A DNA stretch of 64,000 bases from contig NZ_VFPV01000003.1 in assembly GCF_006716905.1 (NCBI RefSeq), forward strand, positions 620,001 through 684,000, written 5' to 3'. Below are positions 35,709-45,618 of the stretch, piece by piece. The notes below the pieces were generated by a model. The model was given only the letters and a program-made list of their open reading frames with translations, ran no database searches and was not told where the DNA came from. Every line of letters begins with the position of its first letter. Positions within the stretch are counted from its first letter, which is position 1. The DNA comes from Acidovorax temperans (lineage in GTDB: Bacteria > Pseudomonadota > Gammaproteobacteria > Burkholderiales > Burkholderiaceae_C). A program made the translations under genes and the position numbers.

Positions 35709-36992
35709 ATGAACGCGTCTGTTACAGCTCCACAGCCCTCCCCCACACTGCCCTCAGAGCCGGGCGCGGCCCTGGCGCCGCACTCGGAAGAAACCCCTCG
35801 CAGCGCCGATGCAGCGCAGGCGGCAGCGGACGATGCCCCGCGCGAAGCCATGACTGGCACAGAGCCCCCCGCCTCCCCGCCTGCCCCCGCACCCCTCATG
35901 CTCCACATGCCAGTGGATGTGCGCAACCTGTCGTTGGCGCTGCTGGCCTTGTTCGCCAGTGTGGCGCTGCTGCACTGGGCTAGCGCAGTGTTCATCCCCA
36001 TCATGCTGAGCCTGCTGCTGACCACCGCGCTGCGCCCCCTGGTGGATGTGCTGTACCGCTACCACGTGCCGCGCTGGCTCAGTGCCGGCGCACTGCTCAT
36101 CAGCCTGGTGCTGGGGCTGGCCAGCGCCGCGTGGTCGCTGAGCGACGGCGCCACCCAACTGGTGGACTCGCTGCCCGTGGCCGCCAAGAAAGTGCGCGAC
36201 AACCTCAAGGCGCGCGCGGGCGGCAGCAGCCCGCTGGACACCGTGCAGAAGGCGGCCACCCAGATCGAGCAGGCCGCCACCGAGAACAGCACCACCAGCC
36301 CACCCCGGCGCGGTGTGCAGCGGGTGGTGGTGGAGCGCCCGCCGTTCAATGTGCGTGACTACCTGTGGAGCGGCACCATGGGGTTGATGTCTGCGCTAGG
36401 CCAACTCACGGTGGTGGTGTTTCTCACGTTTTTTGCACTGGCCTCGGGTAACCTGTTTCGCAACAAGCTGCTGCGCATTGCAGGCACCAGCCTGGAGCGC
36501 CGCAAGATCACCATCCATGTGCTGGAAGACATTACCAACCAGATTCAGCGCTATTTGTTGGTGCAGGTCTTCACGAGTGTGCTGGTGGGCGTGGCCACAG
36601 GCCTGGCCTATTGGGCCCTGGGGCTGGAAAACGCGGCCGTATGGGGTGTGGTGGCTGGGGTGCTGAACCTGGCGCCGTACATTGGCTCTGCGCTGGTCAC
36701 CGGGGCGTCGGCGCTCGTGGCCTTCCTGCAGTTCGGCTCGTTCGACATGGCCCTGGCCATTGGTGGTGCATCGCTCGTGATCCACACCATCGTCGGCAAC
36801 CTGCTCACACCTTGGCTCACCAGCCGCACCAGCAGCATGAGCCCCGTCGCCGTGTTCGTGAGCGTGCTGGCCTGGGGCTGGCTCTGGGGCCTGTGGGGGC
36901 TGCTACTGGGCATTCCCGTCATGATGGCCGTGAAGGCGGTGTGCGACCGGGTGGAAGACTTGAAGGCAGTGGGTGAGTTGCTGAGCGACTGA
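35709..36992 (+). CDS. AI-2E family (PerM-like) membrane transporter
   Basis: This protein of about 427 residues has a Pro/Ala-rich hydrophilic N terminus (1-70). About eight membrane segments follow, in the pattern of the AI-2E exporter/PerM family: SLALLALFASVALLHWASAVFIPIMLSLLL, then LKARAGG in a long soluble loop, then GVVAGVLNLAPYIGSALVTGASALVAFLQFG and LLLGIPVMMAVKAVCDRVEDL. Family members move signalling molecules or ions; the substrate is unknown. The start at 35709 has no clear ribosome-binding site; 35652 is an alternative. It ends 115 nt before an IS5-type element. Confidence 0.85.
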   Translation: MNASVTAPQPSPTLPSEPGAALAPHSEETPRSADAAQAAADDAPREAMTGTEPPASPPAPAPLMLHMPVDVRNLSLALLALFASVALLHWASAVFIPIMLSLLLTTALRPLVDVLYRYHVPRWLSAGALLISLVLGLASAAWSLSDGATQLVDSLPVAAKKVRDNLKARAGGSSPLDTVQKAATQIEQAATENSTTSPPRRGVQRVVVERPPFNVRDYLWSGTMGLMSALGQLTVVVFLTFFALASGNLFRNKLLRIAGTSLERRKITIHVLEDITNQIQRYLLVQVFTSVLVGVATGLAYWALGLENAAVWGVVAGVLNLAPYIGSALVTGASALVAFLQFGSFDMALAIGGASLVIHTIVGNLLTPWLTSRTSSMSPVAVFVSVLAWGWLWGLWGLLLGIPVMMAVKAVCDRVEDLKAVGELLSD

Positions 36993-37103
36993 GCGCGGCT
37001 CACAAAGCTCCCCTGGCGTCGTTGTCTCCGCCTTGCCTTACGCCTGTACTGCCTGCGGCGAAACGCCCAGCCAGAGCCGCTTCGCTGAGTTTTGTTCGCC
37101 GCC

Positions 37104-38434
37104 CTAACAGGCTGCTGAAATACTCCCCGCCGCAGCCCAGCCCACCTCCCCGCTTTTGACGGAACCGCCTGATTTTTCAGCAGTCTGGGCCTGTTTTGCT
37201 CGTTTTTGAGCCCTTTTCTTCGCCCTTTACACCCCGCTGGCACCCTGCAGACGCACCTGTCCCAAGGTGCGCATGCGCGTGAGGTTGTACGCAGCCATGT
37301 TCAGCACAAACAACTGGTCGACCTTTTGCAGTCCGCGCACCATCACTTGCCGGATGCTGCCGATCATCTTGGCCCAGCCAAAGCCTTGTTCGATCAGCTT
37401 TCTCTTTTGCTGGGAGATGGCGTAGCCTTCGCTGTTTGCAATCGCGTCAGGAACTGCCGACTGGCGCCCCGACTTGTTCTGCGCTACATGGGGCAGCACG
37501 TTCATCTCTTGCAGCGCGTCGATGAACTCCCTGGCGTCGTAACCCTTGTCTGCGCCCAGCGTGATCGTGATGGGGTCATCGCCGGGCAGTGCCTGTCGCG
37601 CATCGTTGATCATGGCCTTGGCCGCTTCGCGCTCTGCATATCCGTCGGCCTGTGTGACCACGGCGCTGACCACCAGCCCGTGGCGGTTGTCGGTGAGCGT
37701 GTGGCCCATGAAGCGCAACTCGCTGGCCGTTTTGCCCTTGCGGTACAGCCTTGCGTCCGCGTCCGTTGTGGACTCGTGGGTGTCGTTGCTGCGCTTTTGG
37801 TCTTTGAAGTTCCCCGCGTCGGTATCGTCGTCGCCCTGGCGGTCTTTGCGCACAAAACTCTTGTGGCCCGCCCAGGCCTGGATCAGGGTGCCATCCACGC
37901 TGAAGTGCTCGCCCGAGAGCAGTTCCTGCTCCTGGGCTTGTTGCACGATCTGATTGAAGAACTCGATGACCGCATCGTGCTCGATCAGGCGTTCGCGGTT
38001 CTTGCTGAAGACGGTGGGCACCCAAACGGCATCGTCCATGGCCAGGCCAATGAACCAGCGAAACAGAAGGTTGTACTGGGTCTGCTCCATGAGCTGGCGC
38101 TCCGAGCGCACGCTGTAGAGCACCTGGATGAGCATGGCGCGCAGCAGCTTCTCGGGGGCAATGCTGGGGCGCCCGCCCTTGATGTCGGCCGCATACATCT
38201 GGGCAAACAAATCGTCCATCTTCTGCAGGGCCTTGTTGACCATGATGCGGGTCACCCGCAGGGGGTGATCGGCGGGCACGAAGTCATCGAGATGGCGCAT
38301 CGTGAACAGGCTCTCGGTGAAGGTGTCGGCTCCGCGCATGGATGGCTCGTCTGTCTGGTCAGTGGGGGGCTTGATTGTCGCGGCTGGGCGGCTGTCGCGG
38401 ACTGTCGGTGGGGAGTATTTCAGCAGCCTGCTAA
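37104..38434. mobile_element. Complete IS5-family insertion sequence with 4-bp CTAA target duplication
   Basis: The element spans 37108-38430 (1323 bp). Its ends are a perfect 21-bp inverted repeat beginning CAGGCTGCTGAAATACTCCC (37108-37128 and 38410-38430). Both ends are flanked by CTAA (37104-37107 and 38431-38434). This fits the IS5 group, which duplicates YTAR targets. It holds one transposase on the minus strand. Intact ends, an intact frame and identical target copies suggest a recent insertion. It lies between the AI-2E gene and a GGDEF-EAL gene whose first start codon is only 60 nt away. Confidence 0.95.
37227..38339 (-). CDS. IS5-family transposase
   Basis: This transposase of about 370 residues has the DDE catalytic Asp and Glu positions: SVDGTLIQAWAGHKS with the first Asp, LGADKGYDAREF with the second, and RKLIEQGFGWAKMIGSIRQ with the Glu. 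RGADTFTESLFTMRHLDDFVPADHPLR is the IS5 N-terminal signature. The start at 38339 lies inside the element; a longer open frame that begins at 38525 crosses the IS end and is not used. The gene appears intact. It mobilises the element at 37108-38430. Confidence 0.93.
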   Translation of the reverse strand: MRGADTFTESLFTMRHLDDFVPADHPLRVTRIMVNKALQKMDDLFAQMYAADIKGGRPSIAPEKLLRAMLIQVLYSVRSERQLMEQTQYNLLFRWFIGLAMDDAVWVPTVFSKNRERLIEHDAVIEFFNQIVQQAQEQELLSGEHFSVDGTLIQAWAGHKSFVRKDRQGDDDTDAGNFKDQKRSNDTHESTTDADARLYRKGKTASELRFMGHTLTDNRHGLVVSAVVTQADGYAEREAAKAMINDARQALPGDDPITITLGADKGYDAREFIDALQEMNVLPHVAQNKSGRQSAVPDAIANSEGYAISQQKRKLIEQGFGWAKMIGSIRQVMVRGLQKVDQLFVLNMAAYNLTRMRTLGQVRLQGASGV

Positions 38435-38494
38435 ACCCCGATGACCAAGGGGCTCTGATCGGAACCAGCGCACTGGCCATAATTTTGCTACGAT

Positions 38495-40858
38495 ATGCTA
38501 AAAATCGCAACAATGCTAAATTCATTCATCTCTGAAATGCGCTTGCTGCGTAATGGCATCCGAACCATGTATGGGGACACTGGAGCCGCTGCAGGGCGCA
38601 TTCGCCATGAACACCTCAGTGCGGTCCTGCGACTGACCCCCATGGCCATGGTGGCCAACATGGGCAATGCTTCACTCATTTTGTGGAGCTTCAAAGACAG
38701 CCTGACCCCAGGGCTCTTCAGCTGGTGGGCGGTGATGATGACGCTGGCCAGCCTGTCGTTGCTTAGCTGGTTTCGGTTTCGGAATCGCAGCTCCACCAAG
38801 GTGTCCTGCCGCGCCATCCGCCGCTCTACCCTGCACGCTGGCGTGCTGGCGCTGGCCTGGGGTTGTCTTCCCGTGGTGTGGTTCGCCGATGCAGGGCACA
38901 GCCAGCAGGTGGCGATTACCGCCCTGTTCACCGGGATGATGGGGGCTGGCGCCTTTGTGCTGGGCGCCCTGCCGCTGGCCAGCATGGCGTATGTGGCAGT
39001 GTTCGCAGCATCGGCCTTGTGGGCACTGGCACGCGCAGGAGAACCGCAGTTCATCGCTTTTGCCCTTCTGGTGCTGCTGTATGCGTTCATGGTGCTGGTC
39101 GGCGGCATTTCGTACTGGCGCAAGGCCACCGCGCTGATCCTGGCCAGAAACGAGGCCGTCCGGCACGAACAAATGCTGGCGGTGGTGCTGCAGGACTTCG
39201 AACAACGTGCAACCGACGCCCTGTGGGAAATCGACACCGAGGGTCGCTTGCAGCAGCCCTCTGCGCGCTTGGCCAAGCTGCTGCACACCGCACCGGACAC
39301 GCTCCGGGGCCTCTCGCTGGTGCCTTGGCTGGAGCAACATACGTTGAGTGGCAGCGGCGACCTGGCCCAGGCGCTGGCCAAAGGCGTGCCATTCCATAAC
39401 GTGGCTGTGGTGATTGAACAGGGTGGCCAGCAGTGCCATCTGGCGCTCCAAGGCAAGCCGTTGTTCGATGAACTGGGGCAGCACTCGGGCTGGCGGGGTG
39501 TGGTGTCAGACCGTACCGCCATTGAACAAGCGCAGCAGTTGCTGCAAAGGCAAGCCCACACCGACTCGCTCACTCAACTGGCCAACCGGCTTTCGTTGCA
39601 TGCCGCCATCGAGCAGCAACTGCGCGTGAAACCACATTCAGGCGCATTGCTACTGCTGGATCTGGACCATTTCAAAACCATCAATGACAGCCTGGGGCAC
39701 TCCGTAGGCGACACGCTGCTCACCTGCGTGGCTGAGCGTTTGCTGCAACATGCACCGCCACACAGCCTGGTGGCCCGGCTCGGCGGGGATGAGTTCGCCA
39801 TATTGCTGCACCACAACGACACGGGGGCAGACACCACCGAAGCGCAAGCACTGGCCTCACGGCTGGTGACGGCACTCTCACGCCCCTACCAGATCAAAGA
39901 GCGGCGATTGCGAGTGGGCGCCAGCGTAGGCATTGCGCTGATAGACGGTGAAGTCACCCATGTGGACGAATTGCTGGTGCGGGCCGACATTGCGCTGTAT
40001 GACGCCAAGGCCCATGGCCGGGGGCGCGCTGCCGAATACACCCATGCATTGCGAGAACGCACCCGCCGGCGGGCAGAGGTGGAAGAAGGCTTGCGCCAGG
40101 CTGTCCGCCGCGACGAACTCAGCCTGCATTGGCAGCCCAAGGTGGATCTCTCCACCTGGAAAATCACCGGCACCGAAGCCTTGCTGCGTTGGGAAAGCCC
40201 GCAGTTGGGCAAAGTGAGCCCTGGCGAGTTCATCCCAGTGGCTGAGCAAGAAGGCATGATGGATCTGATTGGCCTGTGGGCGCTGCGCCATGCGTGCGAA
40301 TGCGCGCGGAACCAGCTCAAAGGCGTGCGCGTGGCCGTGAATGTCTCGCCCGTACAGCTGGCCGATCCCGAATTTGTATCGCTTGTGCAATCGGTGCTGG
40401 AATCCACAGGCCTGCCTGCTGACCGGCTGGAACTGGAAATCACGGAATCGGTGTTCATCGAAGACACCGAAGCCGCGCTCAAGCAACTGCATGCATTGCA
40501 CGCCCTGGGCATTCACGTGGCGCTGGACGACTTCGGCACCGGCTATTCATCGCTGAGCTACCTGTGCCGCTTCCCCTTCAGCACCCTCAAGATCGATCGC
40601 AGCTTTGTGCAGGAAGCCATGGAGCGCCCTGAGGCGCTGGCCGTGGTGCAGCACATTGCGCAGCTGGCACGGTCCCTGAAAATGCGCACCGTGTGTGAAG
40701 GCGTAGAAACCCCTGAGCAACTGGCCATGGTGATTGGCGCGGGCATTGACGAAGCGCAGGGCTACCTGCTGTCTGCCCCCAAACCCCTGGAGTTTTTCAA
40801 CTCGTTCACCGAGGACTGGAACACGCAGCAGGCGCCGCTGGAATATCTGCCGGAATAA
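38495..40858 (+). CDS. GGDEF-EAL bifunctional c-di-GMP protein with PAS and membrane domain
   Basis: This protein of about 787 residues has six hydrophobic segments at about 45-210. A PAS-like region of about 225-340 follows, then a GGDEF domain with an intact RLGGDEFAILL (430-434) and an EAL domain with TEALLRWESP, NVSPVQLAD, EITESVF, DDFGTGYSS, STLKIDRSF and EGVETPEQL. All catalytic residues are present, so both cyclase and phosphodiesterase activity are possible. No RxxD inhibitory site precedes GGDEF. The start may be 38495, 38513 or 38537. The IS5 end lies 64 nt upstream of the first of these, so native upstream control may be lost. Confidence 0.88.
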   Translation: MLKIATMLNSFISEMRLLRNGIRTMYGDTGAAAGRIRHEHLSAVLRLTPMAMVANMGNASLILWSFKDSLTPGLFSWWAVMMTLASLSLLSWFRFRNRSSTKVSCRAIRRSTLHAGVLALAWGCLPVVWFADAGHSQQVAITALFTGMMGAGAFVLGALPLASMAYVAVFAASALWALARAGEPQFIAFALLVLLYAFMVLVGGISYWRKATALILARNEAVRHEQMLAVVLQDFEQRATDALWEIDTEGRLQQPSARLAKLLHTAPDTLRGLSLVPWLEQHTLSGSGDLAQALAKGVPFHNVAVVIEQGGQQCHLALQGKPLFDELGQHSGWRGVVSDRTAIEQAQQLLQRQAHTDSLTQLANRLSLHAAIEQQLRVKPHSGALLLLDLDHFKTINDSLGHSVGDTLLTCVAERLLQHAPPHSLVARLGGDEFAILLHHNDTGADTTEAQALASRLVTALSRPYQIKERRLRVGASVGIALIDGEVTHVDELLVRADIALYDAKAHGRGRAAEYTHALRERTRRRAEVEEGLRQAVRRDELSLHWQPKVDLSTWKITGTEALLRWESPQLGKVSPGEFIPVAEQEGMMDLIGLWALRHACECARNQLKGVRVAVNVSPVQLADPEFVSLVQSVLESTGLPADRLELEITESVFIEDTEAALKQLHALHALGIHVALDDFGTGYSSLSYLCRFPFSTLKIDRSFVQEAMERPEALAVVQHIAQLARSLKMRTVCEGVETPEQLAMVIGAGIDEAQGYLLSAPKPLEFFNSFTEDWNTQQAPLEYLPE

Positions 40859-40866
40859 AGGAACCA

Positions 40867-40889
40867 GCGAGGCTTGCAGCTAACCTCGC
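40867..40889. terminator. Weak hairpin between convergent GGDEF-EAL and ppc genes
   Basis: GCGAGG and CCTCGC form a 6-bp stem with an 11-nt loop in the 60-nt gap. It is followed by TTCTTCTC, a weak T tract on the plus strand. Confidence 0.35.
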
Positions 40890-40918
40890 ACGTTCTTCTC
40901 TGCAGGTGCTGCGCGCAA

Positions 40919-43708
40919 TCAACCCGTGTTGCGCAATCCGGCAGCAATCCCGTTGATGGAGATGTGGATACCTGTCTGCACCCGCTCATCGCCCTGCCCC
41001 GCGCGCCAGCGGCGCACCAGTTCGACCTGCAGATGGTGCAGCGGGTCGATGTACGGAAAACGGTGCTTGATGGACCGCGCCAGGGCCGCGTTGTGCGCCA
41101 GGCGCTGCTTGTCGCCAGTGATGCGGGTGAGCGCATCGGCCGTGCGGTGCCACTCAGCCTCGATGGCGGTGAACACCTTCTTGCGCAGGCGGGCGTCGGT
41201 CACCAACTCGCTGTAGCGGGATGCCAGAGCCAGATCGCTCTTGGCCAGCACCATGTCCATGTTGGACAGCAGCGTGCGGAAGAACGGCCACTGCCGGTAC
41301 ATGCGCTGCAGCAGGGCCAACTGGGTCTTGGGGTCTTTGCCCTCGGCATTCACAAAGGCTTCGACGGCAGAACCAAAGCCAAACCACCCCGGCAACGTAA
41401 GACGGCACTGCCCCCAGCTGAAGCCCCACGGAATGGCACGCAAGTCCTCGATCTTCTGGCTGGCCTTGCGCGATGCGGGGCGCGATCCAATATTCAGCTC
41501 GGCGATCTCGCGGATGGGCGTGGAGTTGAAGAAGTACTCGGTAAAGCCCGAGGTCTCGTACACCAGCGCGCGGTAGCTGGCCATGCTGGCCAGCGAGAGC
41601 TGCGCAGCAGCGTCCAGAAACGCCTTGGTGGCAGGCTTGGTGGGCTGCAGCAAGGTGGCTTCGAGCGTGGCGGCAACCAGGGTTTCGAGGTTGCGGCGGC
41701 CGATTTCGGGGTTGGCGTATTTCGACGCGATGACTTCGCCCTGCTCCGTCAGGCGAATCTGCCCGCGCACCGTACCAGGCGGCTGCGCCAGGATGGCCTG
41801 GTAGCTGGGGCCGCCGCCCCGGCCCACGGTGCCGCCCCGGCCGTGGAACATGCGCAGCTGGATGCCGTGGCTGGTGGCGAGTTCGTCGAAGAGTTCGACG
41901 AGGGCAATCTCGGCGCGGTACAGCTCCCAGTTGCTGGTGAAGATGCCGCCATCCTTGTTGCTGTCGCTGTAGCCGAGCATGATGTCCTGCTCACCACCAC
42001 TGCGCTGCACCAATGCTGCCACGCCGGGCAGCGCATAGAACTCGCGCATGATGGGCGCGGCGTTGCGCAGGTCTTCAATGGTTTCAAACAGCGGCACCAC
42101 GATGAGGTGGTTCTTCGATTCGGCATCGAGCGTGCCGTTCATCAAGCCCACTTCCTTTTGCAGCAGCAGCACTTCGAGCAGGTCGCTCACCGTTTCGGTG
42201 TGGCTGATGATGTAGTGGCGAATGGCCTCGTGGCCAAACCGCTCACGCATCACCCGGGCGGTTTCAAAAATGGCAAGCTCGCCCTGGGTGTGGGCCGAAT
42301 ACTCGGCGCACACCACGCGCAGCGGGCGTGCGTCATTCAGCAGCTTGATCAGCAGCGCGCGCTTGGCGGCCTCTTGCAGGCCCGCGTAGTTCGGCTCGAT
42401 GCGCGCCTTGGCCAGCAGCTCGGCCACCACCTCTTCGTGCTTGTCAGAGCTTTGGCGCAGGTCTACCGTGGCCAGGTGGAAGCCAAACACCTGCACGGCG
42501 CGGATCAGCGGGTGCAGACGCTCTTGTGCCAGCGCTTCGCCATGGTGCGACTTGAGTGAGGCTTCAATCACGCGCAGATCGGCCAGAAACTCCTCTGCGC
42601 TGGCGTAGGCATTCTGGGGCGCAACGGCATGGCGCGCGGCCTCGCCGCCCGTCAGGTCTTTGAGCGATGCCGCCAGGCGGGCGTAAATGCCGGTGAGGGC
42701 GCGACGATAAGGCTCATCCACACGATGCTCGCTGGTGTCGGGCGAGCGCTGAGCCAGGGCTTCCATCTCGGGCGACACCCGCACCAGGCGCGCGGACAAA
42801 GACAGTTCTCCGCCCAGGTAGTGCACCTCGGTCAGGTAGTGGCGCAGCGCCACGTCAGACTGTCGGCTCAGTGCGTATTGCAGCGTTTGCGCTGTGACGT
42901 TGGGGTTGCCGTCGCGGTCGCCGCCAATCCATTGGCCCATGCGCAGAAAGCTGTGCACGGGGTATTGGCCCAGTTCGGCTTCCAGGTCGGCGTAGATCTT
43001 CGGGATCTCGCGCAGGAAGGTGGCTTCGTAATACGACAGCGCGTTCTCGATCTCATCGGCCACGGTGAGCTTGCTGTAGCGCAGCAGGCGCGTTTGCCAC
43101 AGCTGCGCCACGCGGGCACGCAGCAAGGCTTCGTTGGCGGCCAGTTCGCGAGGGGTGAGCGCGTCCTTGGCGCTGTTGTACAGCTGCGCGCGCACCTGGA
43201 TGTCATCGCGCACGGCCAGCAGTTGGGCGATGTCGCGCTCGGCGTCCAGAATGCTCTTGCGCTGAACTTCGGTGGGGTGGGCGGTGAGCACGGGTGCCAC
43301 GTAGCTGCCGGCCAGCGTTTGCGAAATCGTCTTGGGCGCAATGCCGGCCCAGCGCAGGCGCGACAGGGCCACTTCAATGCTGCCTTCTTGCGTATCGCCC
43401 GCACGTTCATGCACGGCGCGGCGGCGGATGTGGTGGCGGTCTTCGGCCAGGTTGGCCAGGTGACTGAAGTAGGTGAAAGCGCGGATCACGCTCACCGTCT
43501 GGTCGCCCGAGAGGGACTTGAGCAGCTTCTTGAGCGCGCGGTCGGCGTCCTGATCGGCATCGCGGCGGAAAGCCACAGACAGCTTGCGCACCTGCTCGAC
43601 CAGTTCGTAGGCCTCCACCCCCTCTTGCTCACGGATCACGTCGCCCAAAATACGCCCCAGCAGGCGGATATCGTCAATCAGGGGCTGGTCCTTGTCGGAT
43701 CGTTTCAT
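40919..43708 (-). CDS. ppc: Phosphoenolpyruvate carboxylase
   Basis: This 929-residue enzyme makes oxaloacetate from phosphoenolpyruvate and bicarbonate, refilling the TCA cycle. The motif [13 protein letters not shown] has the catalytic His, [10 protein letters not shown] the Lys, and [16 protein letters not shown] the Gly-rich phosphate loop. The C terminus [13 protein letters not shown] is the usual ending. The start at 43708 ([18 protein letters not shown]) matches the family; the longer frame upstream is not coding. It is divergent from hemC, with a GC-rich inverted repeat between them. Confidence 0.96.
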   Translation of the reverse strand: MKRSDKDQPLIDDIRLLGRILGDVIREQEGVEAYELVEQVRKLSVAFRRDADQDADRALKKLLKSLSGDQTVSVIRAFTYFSHLANLAEDRHHIRRRAVHERAGDTQEGSIEVALSRLRWAGIAPKTISQTLAGSYVAPVLTAHPTEVQRKSILDAERDIAQLLAVRDDIQVRAQLYNSAKDALTPRELAANEALLRARVAQLWQTRLLRYSKLTVADEIENALSYYEATFLREIPKIYADLEAELGQYPVHSFLRMGQWIGGDRDGNPNVTAQTLQYALSRQSDVALRHYLTEVHYLGGELSLSARLVRVSPEMEALAQRSPDTSEHRVDEPYRRALTGIYARLAASLKDLTGGEAARHAVAPQNAYASAEEFLADLRVIEASLKSHHGEALAQERLHPLIRAVQVFGFHLATVDLRQSSDKHEEVVAELLAKARIEPNYAGLQEAAKRALLIKLLNDARPLRVVCAEYSAHTQGELAIFETARVMRERFGHEAIRHYIISHTETVSDLLEVLLLQKEVGLMNGTLDAESKNHLIVVPLFETIEDLRNAAPIMREFYALPGVAALVQRSGGEQDIMLGYSDSNKDGGIFTSNWELYRAEIALVELFDELATSHGIQLRMFHGRGGTVGRGGGPSYQAILAQPPGTVRGQIRLTEQGEVIASKYANPEIGRRNLETLVAATLEATLLQPTKPATKAFLDAAAQLSLASMASYRALVYETSGFTEYFFNSTPIREIAELNIGSRPASRKASQKIEDLRAIPWGFSWGQCRLTLPGWFGFGSAVEAFVNAEGKDPKTQLALLQRMYRQWPFFRTLLSNMDMVLAKSDLALASRYSELVTDARLRKKVFTAIEAEWHRTADALTRITGDKQRLAHNAALARSIKHRFPYIDPLHHLQVELVRRWRAGQGDERVQTGIHISINGIAAGLRNTG

Positions 43709-43792
43709 GCGCGAGGGTCTCCGGAGATGGGAAAGAGGTGCCCGATCAGCGCCGCTACTGCAATAGACACGCGCCACATCAAGGTCACCGAT

Positions 43793-43817
43793 GCGGGCGC
43801 ATGCTAGCATCGCCCGC
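43793..43817. promoter_or_regulatory. GC-rich inverted repeat between ppc and hemC
   Basis: GCGGGCG and CGCCCGC flank the palindrome ATGCTAGCAT with one extra base, so the whole 25-nt stretch can fold into one hairpin. It lies 30 nt before the hemC start. It could be an operator shared by ppc and hemC or a leader structure. Confidence 0.4.
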
Positions 43818-43846
43818 CGCAGAATGATTACAAACAGGTTACGAAC

Positions 43847-44791
43847 TTGAGCCCCGTCCAATCCCCCCTTTCCATCGTCATCGCCACCCGCGAAAGCCGC
43901 CTTGCGCTGTGGCAGGCAGAGCATGTGCAGGCACTTTTGCGCGCAAGGGGCCACTCTGTGGAACTGCTGGGCATGACCACCAAGGGCGACCGGATTCTGG
44001 ACCGCTCGCTATCCAAGGTGGGGGGCAAGGGGCTGTTCGTGAAAGAGCTGGAAGTGGCGCTGGAAGAAGGCCGCGCCCACATCGCCGTGCACTCGCTCAA
44101 AGATGTGCCGATGGAGCTTCCTGAAGGCTTCGCACTGGCCTGCGTGATGGAGCGCGAAGACCCCCGTGACGCATTCGTTTCGCCGCGCTACGCCAGCCTG
44201 GAAGCGCTGCCGCAAGGTGCGGTGGTGGGCACATCCAGCCTGCGCCGCCAGGTGCTGCTGCAAGCCCTGCGGCCCGACCTGAAGATTGAGCCCCTGCGCG
44301 GCAACCTCGACACCCGTTTGCGCAAGCTCGACGAAGGCCAGTACGACGCGATTGTTCTGGCCGCAGCGGGCCTCAAACGGCTGAAGATGGGCGAGCGCAT
44401 CCGCGCCACATTCGCCCCCACCGCCATGCTGCCTGCCGCGGGCCAAGGGGCCCTGGGCATTGAAGTGCGCAGTGATCGCCAAGACTTGATCGACGCCCTT
44501 GCGCCGCTGGCCCACATGCCCACCTGGCTGACGGTGACGGCCGAGCGCGCGGTGAGCCGTGCCATGGGTGGCAGCTGCTCCATGCCATTGGCCGCCCACG
44601 GCACCCTGACCGGCACCACCCTGCAGCTCGATGCCGCATGGGGCGACACGGAAGGCAAACTCCCCTTGGTGCGCACCAGCGCCAGTGCTACCGTCACCAC
44701 GCTGGCCCAGGCGGATGCGTTGGGGCTTGCCATTGCACAGCAACTGCGCGATGGCGGTGCCGTCGGCACAACGCCTGCCACCGCGGGCTGA
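43847..44791 (+). CDS. hemC: Hydroxymethylbilane synthase (porphobilinogen deaminase)
   Basis: This 314-residue enzyme links four porphobilinogens into hydroxymethylbilane. The dipyrromethane cofactor attaches to Cys244 in [12 protein letters not shown]. Other motifs are [41 protein letters not shown] and the Arg-rich GTSSLRRQ. No ATG precedes the conserved N terminus; the frame begins with TTG at 43847, a rare start that may limit expression. hemD follows after 17 nt. It begins the hemCDXY operon. Confidence 0.95.
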   Translation: MSPVQSPLSIVIATRESRLALWQAEHVQALLRARGHSVELLGMTTKGDRILDRSLSKVGGKGLFVKELEVALEEGRAHIAVHSLKDVPMELPEGFALACVMEREDPRDAFVSPRYASLEALPQGAVVGTSSLRRQVLLQALRPDLKIEPLRGNLDTRLRKLDEGQYDAIVLAAAGLKRLKMGERIRATFAPTAMLPAAGQGALGIEVRSDRQDLIDALAPLAHMPTWLTVTAERAVSRAMGGSCSMPLAAHGTLTGTTLQLDAAWGDTEGKLPLVRTSASATVTTLAQADALGLAIAQQLRDGGAVGTTPATAG

Positions 44792-44808
44792 ATCACCCAG
44801 GCGGCGCC

Positions 44809-45618
44809 TTGCATCCCCCGCAAGTCATCGTGACCCGGCCAGCGCGTGAAGCCGCGCACTGGGTGGGCCAGTTGACCCAACGTGGCATTGCTGCGGTAGC
44901 GTTGCCCTTGATCCACGTGGGCCCCGCCTCTGATCCCACGCTGCAACAGGCCCTGCAGCACGCATGCAGCCGTTTGGACAGCTACCGCGCTGCCATGTTT
45001 GTCAGCGGCAATGCTGCCTTGTATTTTCTTGAATCATTTCATGTTCTAGCGCCCACCCATCAAGCGCAAGCAGCTATCAAAACAAGAGCATGGTCACCCG
45101 GCCCAGGCACGGCGCGCGTGTTGCAAGAAGCGGGCTGGCCCGCCCCCCTGATTGATGGGCCCGCCGCCCACGCACCGCAGTTCGACTCCGAAGCGCTGTG
45201 GGAGCAAGTCCACACCCAGGTTCGCCCGGGGGATCGCATCCTGATCGTGCGCGGCCGCTCTGCCGGCGTGCATGAAACCCAGGGTTCCGGTCGCGACTGG
45301 CTGGCCCGCCAGATCGAAGCCGCCGGGGGGCATGTGGATTTCGTGGTGGCTTACGAGCGTGGCGCCCCGCAGCTATCAGTGGATGATTTGGCCCTCGCCC
45401 GCCAGGCATCCCACAACGGATCCCTGTGGCTGCTCAGCAGCTCCGAAGCCGTCGCCCATCTGGTCGAAGCGTTGCCGCAGCACCACTGGCACACCGCCCG
45501 CGCACTGGCCACCCACCCCCGTATTGCGCAGGCAGCCCACGACGCCGGCTTTGGCGAGGTGCGTGAATGCCGTCCAGCCCTTGCGGACGTGGTGGCCTCG
45601 ATAGAATCGGGTGCATGA
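44809..45618 (+). CDS. hemD: Uroporphyrinogen-III synthase
   Basis: This 269-residue enzyme closes and inverts hydroxymethylbilane to uroporphyrinogen III. Family motifs are QVIVTRPAREAAHWVGQLTQRG, FVSGNAALYFLE, LIVRGRSAGVHE and WLLSSSEAVAHLVE. The start is read as TTG at 44809, since no ATG lies near the conserved N terminus. Residues about 78-95 (HVLAPTHQAQAAIKTRAW) are encoded by a copy of the palindromic repeat, which keeps the frame open inside an otherwise normal gene. It overlaps hemX by 4 nt (ATGA). Confidence 0.9.
   Translation: MHPPQVIVTRPAREAAHWVGQLTQRGIAAVALPLIHVGPASDPTLQQALQHACSRLDSYRAAMFVSGNAALYFLESFHVLAPTHQAQAAIKTRAWSPGPGTARVLQEAGWPAPLIDGPAAHAPQFDSEALWEQVHTQVRPGDRILIVRGRSAGVHETQGSGRDWLARQIEAAGGHVDFVVAYERGAPQLSVDDLALARQASHNGSLWLLSSSEAVAHLVEALPQHHWHTARALATHPRIAQAAHDAGFGEVRECRPALADVVASIESGA
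45040..45093. repeat. Dispersed palindromic repeat, copy 7, inside hemD
   Basis: GTTCTAGCGCCCACCCATC and AAGCGCAAGCAGCTATCAA match the two arms of the repeat. The copy lies within the hemD frame and is translated, so it adds about 18 residues between conserved parts. Confidence 0.75.

Noticed and set aside
37101..37110. Possible integron attC-like core (CCTAAC) next to the IS
   Set aside because: The CTAA is fully explained as the IS5 target duplication, and no integrase or cassette array is present.
38340..38525. N-terminal extension of the transposase frame beyond the IS end
   Set aside because: The added residues would be encoded outside the element and across the right inverted repeat, so the start at 38339 is preferred.
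44638..44808. Longer hemD frame starting inside hemC
   Set aside because: The extra 57 residues overlap hemC in another frame and have no similarity to uroporphyrinogen-III synthases.
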